64,000 bases of DNA, taken from contig NZ_OY762614.1 in assembly GCF_963666145.1 (NCBI RefSeq), forward strand, positions 2,761,001 through 2,825,000. The letters run 5' to 3'. This document shows, in pieces, positions 44,451 through 52,121 of this stretch. The position numbers and the translations under genes were made by a program. Numbering within the stretch: position 1 is the stretch's first letter; every line of letters starts with the position of its first letter. The notes below the pieces were generated by a model. That model made no database searches. It was not told the DNA's origin and worked only from the letters and a program-made list of their open reading frames with translations. This DNA comes from an uncultured Desulfobacter sp. (GTDB lineage Bacteria > Desulfobacterota > Desulfobacteria > Desulfobacterales > Desulfobacteraceae).

Positions 44451-46076
44451 ATGAATATTCAAAAAAAGATTATTAGTATGTTTCCTGCAGAATCCGATAT
44501 CCCTGAAGCGTTTCGGATTCCAGGACCCGTTGAACAGACAGAATTTTTGGTTAACGGAGAGATCCATCAGTGGGACGGTCCGGTGCAGGATGTGTTTTCG
44601 CCCGTATGCGTCGCCGCAGACGGCGGTTTTAAAAAGAAGCGTATCGGCAGCTATCCGCTGCTTACGGAAAAAGAGGCGCTTAACGCTCTGGAGGCGGCCT
44701 GCCGGGCCTATGACAGCGGCCGGGGGCACTGGCCGACCCTGGCTGTTGAGGACCGTATCCATCACCTGGAAGCGTTCGCCTACCGCATGAAGGAGAAGCG
44801 CGGGGAGGTCGTTCGACTTCTTATGTGGGAAATAGGAAAGAAGTTTCAGGATGCCTGTAACGAGTTTGACCGCACCCTGGATTATATCCTGGGTACCATT
44901 GATGCGCTCAAGGATCTGGACCGGGCCGGATCGCGGTTCGACATCACCCAGGGGGTGGCCGCCCAGATCCGCAGGGCTCCTCTGGGGGTGGTCCTGTGCA
45001 TGGGGCCTTTTAACTATCCTTTGAACGAAACCTTTACCACTTTGATTCCAGCCCTGATCATGGGCAACACCGTCATCTTCAAGCCGCCCAAGCTCGGTGT
45101 TCTGCTGCACCGGCCTCTGCTTGAGGCATTTCAGAGCGCCTTTCCGCCTGGGGTGGTCAATACGGTATACGGCCGGGGGGCCATGGTTACAGGTCCGCTT
45201 ATGGAATCGGGCCGCATTGATGTGCTGGCCTTTATCGGCACCAGCCGGGTTGGTGACCGCCTCAAAAAGCAGCATCCCCGTCCCCACCGTCTTCGCTGTG
45301 TGCTTGGGCTGGAGGCTAAAAATCCGGCCATTATTCTGCCGGATGCAAATCTTGATGTGGCGGTCAAGGAGTGCCTTTTGGGCGCCCTGTCTTTCAACGG
45401 TCAGCGTTGTACAGCCTTAAAGCTTCTGTTTGTACATGAATCCATTGCTGAAACGTTTCTGGACATGCTCTGCCGGGAGGTAGAAAAACTTGAATCGGGC
45501 CTGCCCTGGCAGGACGGGGTGGGGATTACTCCCCTGCCCGAAGAGAACAAGACCGGCTATTTGAAAGAACTTATAGATGATGCCCGGCAGGGCGGCGCAT
45601 CTATCCGCAATGAAAGCGGTGGACTGGTCAATCAGACCTTCATGTTTCCGGCTGTACTCTATCCGGTAACCCCCCGGATGCGCGTTTTTAAGGAAGAACA
45701 GTTCGGGCCTGTGATTCCCGTGGTACCCTATAAATCCGTTGAAGAACCCCTGGGTTATGTGACGGATTCGGATTACGGCCAGCAGATCAGCATCTTCGGA
45801 ACCGACCCCGACCGCATCGCTGAACTTATCGACCCCCTGGTAAATCAGGTCTGCCGGGTCAACATCAACAGCCAGTGCCAGCGGGGCCCCGATACCTTCC
45901 CCTTTACCGGGCGCAAGGATTCAGCTGAAGGGACCCTGTCCATGTCCGACGCCCTGCGGGTTTTTTCAATCCGCACCCTGGTGGCCGGAAAACTCAACGA
46001 TATCAACAAGGAGATCATCTCGACCATTACGCGTGAGCGCAAATCCCGGTTTTTATCTACGAATTTCCTTTTGTGA
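44451..46076 (+). CDS. gapN: NADP-dependent non-phosphorylating glyceraldehyde-3-phosphate dehydrogenase
   Basis: Aldehyde dehydrogenase-superfamily enzyme that oxidises glyceraldehyde 3-phosphate directly to 3-phosphoglycerate with NADP, bypassing ATP formation. 541 residues, near the long, plant/archaeal-like GapN form. MGPFNYPLNETFTTLIPALI binds the cofactor. The catalytic Cys is C320 in FNGQRCTALK and the general-base Glu is E288 in VLGLEAKNPAI. The C-terminal INSQCQRGPDTFPFTGRKDS is GapN-like. GTGAGG precedes the ATG. It is apparently alone in its operon. GapN over generic aldehyde dehydrogenase is a strong but not absolute call. Confidence 0.88.
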   Translation: MNIQKKIISMFPAESDIPEAFRIPGPVEQTEFLVNGEIHQWDGPVQDVFSPVCVAADGGFKKKRIGSYPLLTEKEALNALEAACRAYDSGRGHWPTLAVEDRIHHLEAFAYRMKEKRGEVVRLLMWEIGKKFQDACNEFDRTLDYILGTIDALKDLDRAGSRFDITQGVAAQIRRAPLGVVLCMGPFNYPLNETFTTLIPALIMGNTVIFKPPKLGVLLHRPLLEAFQSAFPPGVVNTVYGRGAMVTGPLMESGRIDVLAFIGTSRVGDRLKKQHPRPHRLRCVLGLEAKNPAIILPDANLDVAVKECLLGALSFNGQRCTALKLLFVHESIAETFLDMLCREVEKLESGLPWQDGVGITPLPEENKTGYLKELIDDARQGGASIRNESGGLVNQTFMFPAVLYPVTPRMRVFKEEQFGPVIPVVPYKSVEEPLGYVTDSDYGQQISIFGTDPDRIAELIDPLVNQVCRVNINSQCQRGPDTFPFTGRKDSAEGTLSMSDALRVFSIRTLVAGKLNDINKEIISTITRERKSRFLSTNFLL

Positions 46077-46252
46077 ACCCTTTATGCGATGGGCCTGCAT
46101 TCAAAAGATACGAATCTGCTTTTTAAAAAAAATAGAACACCCCGGATGCCTGACAGGAATAATATCTGCCTTGCTTCCGGGGAAACAATATCTGGACGTA
46201 TATTCGGGCAGATTTGTTGACATCTTTGTCATCAGCCTTGAAAACTAAAACT

Positions 46253-48811
46253 ATGAGAAACACTATAAAACCATTCCTGGGTATGATTCTGAGCCTGGCA
46301 CTGTTCGCAGGCGCAGCCTTTCTGATGCACAAAGAGCTTTCTGTCTATCATTTCAAAGAGGTGGTTGCCACCCTTCGCAGTATCCCTTTGGAAATTCGAT
46401 TTTCTGCGTGTTTTTTGACGGTTGTCAGTTATGTTGTCCTGACAGGGTATGATACCCTCGGACTGAAACATATTCATAAAAAACTGCCCTACCCTAAAAT
46501 TGCTCTGGCCTCCTTCACCGGTTATGCCTTCAGTAACAACATCGGGCTGTCTATGATTGCAGGTGCTTCGGTTCGCTACCGGCTGTACTCGGCATGGGGG
46601 CTTTCAAGTTTTGATATTGCAAAGGTGGTCGGGTTTTGTGCCGTCACCACATGGTTGGGGTTTTCGCTTTTGAACGGTCTGGCTCTTGTGGCGAGTCCTG
46701 AAATTCTGGGCGCTGCCGTTCACCTGAGTCCGTGGTTGATACGGGTTCTTGGCCTGTGTCTGAGCACAATCGTTGTTGCATATCTTGCCTTTTCTTTGTG
46801 GGGAAAAAAGGTCTTTTCTTTTAGGACGCATGAAATCCGCTTTCCCGATCGTTCAATAGCCTTTTCTCAGATTGTGTTGGGTGTTCTGGACTGGACCTTG
46901 GCCGGCATGGTTCTCTATGTGCTGTTGTCCTATTTTGCCGATCTCTCCCTTCCGGGATTCATGACCGTTTTTCTGGTTTCACAATTGGTGGCGCTGTTCA
47001 GCCAGGTGCCGGGTGGTCTGGGGGTGTTCGAATCCCTTATGGTTCTGTCCCTGTCCGCACAGATTCCGGCACCCCACATCCTGGGCGCTTTAATCGCTTT
47101 CCGGGTGATTTACTACTGGATGCCCTTGGGGATTGCGGCGATTCTCCTGGGAGGGCAGGAGTTGCTTCGCGGCAAAAAACACACCACAAAACTGATGGCT
47201 CTGTTCGACCGCTGGGTCTCCCCCATGATACCCAGTGTATTCGGATTCACGGTGCTGCTCGGGGGAGCTATCCTGCTGTTTTCCGGCGCAACCCCTGCTC
47301 TGGAATCCCGGATTGAACAGGTAAAAGATTTCTTTCCTTTGCCTTTCATTGAAGTTTCCCATTTTTTGGGCAGCATCGCAGGTATGGGACTTCTTTTGCT
47401 TGGCCGGGGCCTCCAGCGGCGTCTTGACGTGGCTTATATGTTGAGTGTCATTTTGCTTTTTTTAGGCATTGCGGCCTCCCTGGTCAAAGGCTTTGATTAT
47501 GAAGAAGCCGCCGCACTTACCATAATTTTGGCAGCCCTGTTGCCCAGCCACAGGCATTTTTACAGAAAAGCATCCCTGTTCAGTGAAAAATTCAGCCCGG
47601 GATGGACAGCCGCCCTCGTGATTATCCTTGTGTCGTCCACCTGGCTGGGTTTTTATGCCTACCGCCATGTGGAGTATGCAGACGCCCTTTGGTGGCAGTT
47701 CACTTTTAAGGGAAATGCGGCCCGATTTCTGAGGGCGACCCTGGGCGTATCAGTCATGGGGTTGTTTTTCGCGGTGGCTCGTTTAATGAGACCCGGTATT
47801 CCCAATGCCCGTTTTCCTGATGATGACGAATTAAAAAATGACATCCTTCCCGTGGTGCGGCGCTCCCAAAGCGCCACAGCCAACCTGGCCCTTCTGGGCG
47901 ACAAGATGATTAACATGAACCAGAACAAAGACGCCTTTATCATGTACGGCATTGAGGGAAAAAGCTGGGTCTCCATGGGTGATCCGGTGGGGCCGGTGGC
48001 GGCGTGGCCGGATCTGATCTGGCGGTTCCGGGAACTGGCGGATCAGGCCGGCGGCTGGCCCGTGTTCTATCAGATAAGCCATGAACGGCTCCATATGTAT
48101 CTGGACGTGGGATTTACCATGGTCAAGCTCGGTGAGGAGGCCCGGGTCCCCCTTGAGGCCTTCAATCTTGATGGCCGTGCCCGGAAAAATTTAAGAAGCT
48201 GCAAAAACAAATTTGAAAAAACTGGATATGTGTTTACGGTTCTTGAACCGGAGCAGGTCTATCTTCGCATGGAAGCGCTCAAGGCCGTTTCCGATGCCTG
48301 GATGGAAATAAAAAGCGGCCGGGAAAAAGGATTTTCCCTGGGGTTTTTCAGCCCACAGTATCTGTCCATGAACCCCGTGGCCATTGTGGAAAAGGACGGT
48401 GAAATCCAAGCCTTTGCCAATCTGTGGCAAAGTGCCGGCAAGCATGAACTTTCTGTGGATCTCATGCGATTCACACCCGATGCCGCAAACGGTATTATGG
48501 ATTATTTGTTCACGGCGATGATGTTCTGGGGCAGGGAAAACGGTTATACCTGGTTCAACCTGGGCATGGCACCTTTTTCGGGTATTGAGGCCTCCAATGT
48601 GGCACCGTTCTGGAACAGGCTGGGTGCCTTTGTGTTCAACCATGGAGAAACGGTATACAATTTCCATGGCTTGCGGCAATACAAGGAAAAATTTGACCCG
48701 GTCTGGTCGCCGCGCTATCTTGCCGCACCGGGAGGATTGGCCATGCCGGCGGTCTTTACTAATCTTGCGTCACTGATTTCAGGCGGTGTCAAAGGGTTGC
48801 TTTTGCGCTAA
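46253..48811 (+). CDS. MprF-like lysylphosphatidylglycerol synthase/flippase
   Basis: 852 residues from the ATG at 46253; a TTG start at 46214 adds 13 residues and is less likely. The N-terminal half (about 1-320) is the multi-helix lipid flippase domain (LPG_synthase_TM). Further helices follow, to about residue 510. The C-terminal 320 residues form the cytosolic DUF2156/GNAT-like aminoacyl transferase with MYGIEGKSWVSMGDPVGPVA and FNLGMAPFSGIEASNVAPFW. MprF adds lysine or alanine from tRNA to phosphatidylglycerol and moves it outwards. The aminoacyl specificity cannot be read. It lies downstream of gapN with a 176-base gap. Confidence 0.9.
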   Translation: MRNTIKPFLGMILSLALFAGAAFLMHKELSVYHFKEVVATLRSIPLEIRFSACFLTVVSYVVLTGYDTLGLKHIHKKLPYPKIALASFTGYAFSNNIGLSMIAGASVRYRLYSAWGLSSFDIAKVVGFCAVTTWLGFSLLNGLALVASPEILGAAVHLSPWLIRVLGLCLSTIVVAYLAFSLWGKKVFSFRTHEIRFPDRSIAFSQIVLGVLDWTLAGMVLYVLLSYFADLSLPGFMTVFLVSQLVALFSQVPGGLGVFESLMVLSLSAQIPAPHILGALIAFRVIYYWMPLGIAAILLGGQELLRGKKHTTKLMALFDRWVSPMIPSVFGFTVLLGGAILLFSGATPALESRIEQVKDFFPLPFIEVSHFLGSIAGMGLLLLGRGLQRRLDVAYMLSVILLFLGIAASLVKGFDYEEAAALTIILAALLPSHRHFYRKASLFSEKFSPGWTAALVIILVSSTWLGFYAYRHVEYADALWWQFTFKGNAARFLRATLGVSVMGLFFAVARLMRPGIPNARFPDDDELKNDILPVVRRSQSATANLALLGDKMINMNQNKDAFIMYGIEGKSWVSMGDPVGPVAAWPDLIWRFRELADQAGGWPVFYQISHERLHMYLDVGFTMVKLGEEARVPLEAFNLDGRARKNLRSCKNKFEKTGYVFTVLEPEQVYLRMEALKAVSDAWMEIKSGREKGFSLGFFSPQYLSMNPVAIVEKDGEIQAFANLWQSAGKHELSVDLMRFTPDAANGIMDYLFTAMMFWGRENGYTWFNLGMAPFSGIEASNVAPFWNRLGAFVFNHGETVYNFHGLRQYKEKFDPVWSPRYLAAPGGLAMPAVFTNLASLISGGVKGLLLR

Positions 48812-48916
48812 ATGTTTAATCCTATTGTCTCCATGGGGCGTTTCAACTATGTTGGCACTGATGTATGAAAGCCTGGTAATAAGTGAAACAGCGTTACGCA
48901 AATAAAGGAAGTGATT

Positions 48917-49651
48917 ATGACGTATTGTGTTGCCGTTCTTGTTGATGAAGGGATCTCGTATTGTTCAGACTCCCGGACCAGCGCCGGTGTGGATCAGATA
49001 AATACCTATTCCAAAATGTTTCGCTTCGGACAGGATGGAAACAGGCAGTTTGTTATTCTGTCAGCCGGCAATCTTGCAACCACCCAGGCCGTCATCGAAC
49101 AATTGTCCAAAGATATCAGCACACAGGCAATGGTCAACCTGAATACGGTGGCGGACATGAGTGAAGCCGCTGATTATATCGGCCAGCTCAGCGTCAAAGA
49201 ACAAACCAAATCCGGCGGCGGCAGCGTCTATGAAGCCACGTTTATTCTCGGCGGCCAGATACTTGGAACCCCGCCGCGTCTGTCATTGATTTACCCCCAG
49301 GGTAATCACATATCCACTTCAAAGGAGACGCCGTTTTTGCAGATTGGGGAAACCAAATACGGTAAACCTATTATGGATCGCATCATTACACCGAAAACGC
49401 CTTTGCATACGGCCGCACTTTGTTCGCTGGTTTCCATGGATTCAACCATGCGAAGCAATCTTTCCGTAGGGCCGCCAATTGATATTCAGCTGTACCACAC
49501 TGACAGCTTTATCGGCGGTGAATACTACCATCTGCCCGAAGACAGTGAATATCTAAGAGACGTCAACCGGATTTGGAATGAACGGATGATTGAAAGTGTT
49601 GCCAGTATGCCGCCTTTAGACAGCGCTCTTGCGGTAATCGGTGATAAATGA
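48917..49651 (+). CDS. Anbu-type bacterial proteasome homologue
   Basis: 244 residues from the ATG at 48917, with AAGGAAG before it; two earlier codons in the same frame (GTG ATT) are not needed. After removal of Met the protein begins TYCVAVLVDEG, so T2 is the expected N-terminal nucleophile, as in proteasome beta subunits. DSRTSAGVDQINTYSKMFRF is the Anbu signature, and GGSVYEATFILGGQI and IGETKYGKPIMDRI follow. Anbu proteins assemble into open, helical rings. The operon partners often reported for Anbu (an ATP-grasp and a transglutaminase gene) are absent here. It stands alone just before the interrupted RNA ligase. Confidence 0.92.
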   Translation: MTYCVAVLVDEGISYCSDSRTSAGVDQINTYSKMFRFGQDGNRQFVILSAGNLATTQAVIEQLSKDISTQAMVNLNTVADMSEAADYIGQLSVKEQTKSGGGSVYEATFILGGQILGTPPRLSLIYPQGNHISTSKETPFLQIGETKYGKPIMDRIITPKTPLHTAALCSLVSMDSTMRSNLSVGPPIDIQLYHTDSFIGGEYYHLPEDSEYLRDVNRIWNERMIESVASMPPLDSALAVIGDK

Positions 49652-49742
49652 AGCAAGCTGGTTCTACGAAGTATCAGATGCCATACGATAAATAAATTCA
49701 AGGTTTTTTTTTGTAGAAATATTTTCAGTCATTACAAATATG

Positions 49743-49762
49743 ATCCATCCATCCATCCATCC
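49743..49762. repeat. ATCC microsatellite, five units
   Basis: Five tandem ATCC units at the 3' end of the RNA ligase coding region, encoding the repetitive MDGWMDG just before the stop. The unit is not a multiple of three, so slippage would alter the reading frame and extend or shorten the C-terminus. Confidence 0.85.
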
Positions 49763-50038
49763 ATCAGTCGGTTGGGGGTTATTGGCTCCCGGGACCAGTG
49801 ATTATCAATGGTTTGGATGAATCCTGCTTTCACTATTTTAGCCCTTTGTACAAGCCGGTTTCCCTCATCATGTCGAAGATAGATACCCTCACTGGATTCA
49901 TTACCCAAATACGAAGGCCCTATCATAGATTCCAACTGGAATAATGAAAATGTTCCCCTTTTTAAAAAAGGCACACGTGAAATATTCATTTGTTGAAATA
50001 TTCCATTTGACCTGGTCAAGTAAAAATGGACACTTTTG

Positions 50039-50848
50039 TTAAGCGGCTTTTTCTAAAAACCACAGTTTTTCAAATTCTTTTGGACTGATATACCCCAAAT
50101 AGGAATGACGTCTGTTGCAATTGTAAAACATTTCGATGTAATCAATGATGTCTCTCCGGGCTTCTTCTCGGGTCATGTAGTTTGTAAAAAAGACCCTCTC
50201 AGTCTTCAAACTACCGAAAAAGCTCTCTGCCACGGCATTGTCCCAACAATTCCCTTTCCGGCTCATGCTGCTAACCATCCCAAGGGTATTCAACATTTTC
50301 TGGAAGTTTTTACTGCAATACTGACTTCCCCTGTCTGAATGAAATAGCAGGCCAGGGGCAGGCATTCGACGCCTGATTGCCATGTGCAGGGCATCCATGA
50401 TCAACTTTGTGGTCATTCGATTACTCAGGGACCAGCCGACAACCCGGCGTGAAAAAAGGTCTATAACGACGGCCAAATACAACCACCCTTCGTGGGTCCA
50501 AATGTATGTAATGTCAGAGACATAAACCTTGTCCGCTTCGACAACTTCAAACTGTCTGTCCAGTAAATTCGGTGCAACTGGCAAATTGTGTTTGCTGTCT
50601 GTCGTCGCTTTAAATTTCTTTTTCTGCTTGGCGGCAACACCGGCCATTTTCATCAATGACCCAGCTTTGTACCGCCCGCAAGGACTGCCGGATGCTTTTA
50701 TCTCTTCTGCAATCCGGCGGGCGCCATAGGTACCCCTTGATGCTTGATGAGCCGCTTTAACAATAGGAATTAGTGTCTCTACTTCCCTCTGCCTCAATGA
50801 TTTTTTACATTTACGCCAGGCATAATATCCACTCCGGGATATGAGCAT
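50039..50848 (-). CDS. IS3-family transposase OrfB (DDE integrase core)
   Basis: 269 residues from the first ATG, but the frame is open upstream to the frameshift site, reading RERNELKYQFVDAERKAY. It carries an HTH_21-like segment (SRGTYGARRIAEEIKASG) and the rve integrase core with the catalytic triad: Asp in VYVSDITYIWTHEG, Asp in FHSDRGSQYCS, and Glu in VAESFFGSLKTE. It is normally produced as an OrfAB fusion by -1 frameshifting at AAAAAAG. It ends 31 bases inside the left end of the element. Confidence 0.93.
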   Translation of the reverse strand: MLISRSGYYAWRKCKKSLRQREVETLIPIVKAAHQASRGTYGARRIAEEIKASGSPCGRYKAGSLMKMAGVAAKQKKKFKATTDSKHNLPVAPNLLDRQFEVVEADKVYVSDITYIWTHEGWLYLAVVIDLFSRRVVGWSLSNRMTTKLIMDALHMAIRRRMPAPGLLFHSDRGSQYCSKNFQKMLNTLGMVSSMSRKGNCWDNAVAESFFGSLKTERVFFTNYMTREEARRDIIDYIEMFYNCNRRHSYLGYISPKEFEKLWFLEKAA

Positions 50849-50907
50849 GACAATACATATCAGAGCTACTGGGTAAGCCTTCCTCTCAGCATCAACGAAT
50901 TGATACT

Positions 50908-51201
50908 TCAGCTCATTTCTTTCGCGAAGAAGGCTGCTGCCTTTTTTAAGATTTCACGTTCCATCTTCAAACGGTTGTTTTCTTTTCGAAGACGGCTCAA
51001 CTCTGCCTTCATTGCCACACTTCCTTGTAAACCAGTGGCACTCTCTCCACTACCTTCAATCTCACGTTTCCAGCGACCCAGCATGGTTGGATTGACTCCG
51101 AGATTTCGGGCTGCCTCGGTAATCTGATATCCCTGTTCGGTTATCAGTTTAACTGCTTCTTCTTTGAATTCAGGTGCATACTTCTTTCTGTCTTTCTTCA
51201 T
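50908..51201 (-). CDS. IS3-family transposase OrfA
   Basis: 97 residues. The helix-turn-helix (TEQGYQITEAARNLGVNPTM) binds the element ends, followed by a leucine-zipper-like coil (KAELSRLRKENNRLKMEREI) for multimerisation. Near its end the codons TTA AAA AAG (AAAAAAG at 50942-50948) form the standard -1 slippery site. Shifting there leads directly into the open orfB frame. OrfA alone ends FFAKEMS. Confidence 0.92.
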   Translation of the reverse strand: MKKDRKKYAPEFKEEAVKLITEQGYQITEAARNLGVNPTMLGRWKREIEGSGESATGLQGSVAMKAELSRLRKENNRLKMEREILKKAAAFFAKEMS

Positions 51202-51750
51202 TTGACACCTCCGTGTGGATTATTAACCCACTCTTAGAGAAGTGTCCACAATTACCCTACCACCTCAATTTCGCAAATCAAATGATAGGAACTTGTCATT
51301 TTTTTTATCAAAAACGTCAAAGCCTAAAAAATAATCCGGTAGCTTGTTATATCCAATGGAATGCTTGGCAAAACACCATTCCCCGAACAGGATATACCGG
51401 TCATGAAGATGATCAAATAATTTCTCCATATGAATGGAGAGCCATCTTTTTAACTTTTGCCATTGACCGGTATAAGGAGGGCTTAGAACCGCTCCCCTGT
51501 TTTGAAGAATTAAAGTACCATCTTGATCAAAGGAAATCCCTAAATTGGCGCCATCTATTTTTTCTTCAACGATCAATTGGTTTTTCAAAAAAATGTTCCG
51601 GGACTCCTTGGTAAGCACCTTATCTTCTCTAACTTGATTTCCCCCAAGAACAATTAAATGAGGTGTAGATGGAAATTTAAAATATAGCATTGCTATAGGT
51701 CCGGTATCCTGCCAGCCTTTAAAATTCTTTATGTTTAGATATTTAAGCAT

Positions 51751-52121
51751 TTTACCTCCCACAGCTTCTTGGTGATTTCCGGCAGTCTTACCTATGCACA
51801 AGCTACATCTGACTTCTGTTTACGGATAGATCATATCACATAAGCAGCTTCTGATTTTCTTTCAACACCTTCCTGGACGGCTGCCAGCCGAAATATTTTA
51901 AGCTTTTTTTGTTGACTGCTTGTATTGTTTAATTTTTTTGAGTTATTTATCGTTTATACCCTTTTTCCCACTTCGGCCTTATTTTAAAAATAGCTGTTTA
52001 GGCTCGAAGACTATTCTGTTTTTAAAGAAAATAAAAAATTAACTATAACATAATATTGATAGCCGTGACCTCAAACCCCTAAAATTAAATTTATAGTGAA
52101 CGAAAATGTGCTGCGTGTGAT
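51751..52121. other. Divergent promoter region between the RNA ligase and the AEP-helicase gene
   Basis: 371 AT-rich bases between the start codons of two genes running apart. Long A/T tracts (for example around 51900-51960 and 52020-52100) would suit promoters, but no specific boxes are assigned. No ORF or repeat stands out. Shared control of both sides is plausible. Confidence 0.55.

Larger units (their letters stand above)
50008..51267 (-). mobile_element. IS3-family insertion sequence inside the RNA ligase gene
   Basis: 1260 bp. The imperfect inverted ends begin TGACCTGGTC at 50008 and, on the other strand, TGAGGTGGTA at 51267. Both continue to TGGACACTT about 20 bases in. The flanking trinucleotide ATT at 50005-50007 and at 51268-51270 is the target duplication, the normal length for this family. 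The element holds two overlapping-frame genes (orfA, orfB) on the minus strand, and all transposase motifs appear intact. The insertion is recent or well preserved, since the host frame is uncorrupted on both sides. Confidence 0.93.
49732..51750 (-). pseudogene. Rnl2-like RNA ligase gene, interrupted by an IS3-family insertion
   Basis: The intact gene would code for 251 residues. Codons 1-161 lie at 51750-51268, and codons 162-251 plus stop lie at 50004-49732. GGGAGG precedes the ATG at 51750. Nucleotidyl-transferase motifs are visible in order: the lysine nucleophile K64 in VEEKIDGANLG, ILFGEWCFAKHS, FLGFDVFD, then after the insertion SSEGIYLRHDEG and LVQRAKIVKAGF. Relatives join RNA ends with ATP. 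Removing the element and one ATT target copy gives RN|GIFQQMNISRV in frame. In this genome the ligase is split, and the N-terminal part alone lacks motifs IV and V, so it should be inactive. The promoter faces that of the AEP-helicase gene. Confidence 0.9.

Noticed and set aside
44277..45287. 336-residue open frame antisense to gapN
   Set aside because: Low-complexity, proline- and arginine-rich composition without any family motif, and it lies opposite a strongly supported aldehyde dehydrogenase.
49732..50019. Independent 95-residue gene left of the IS element
   Set aside because: Its first codons include element sequence, and it is the C-terminal part of the interrupted RNA ligase.
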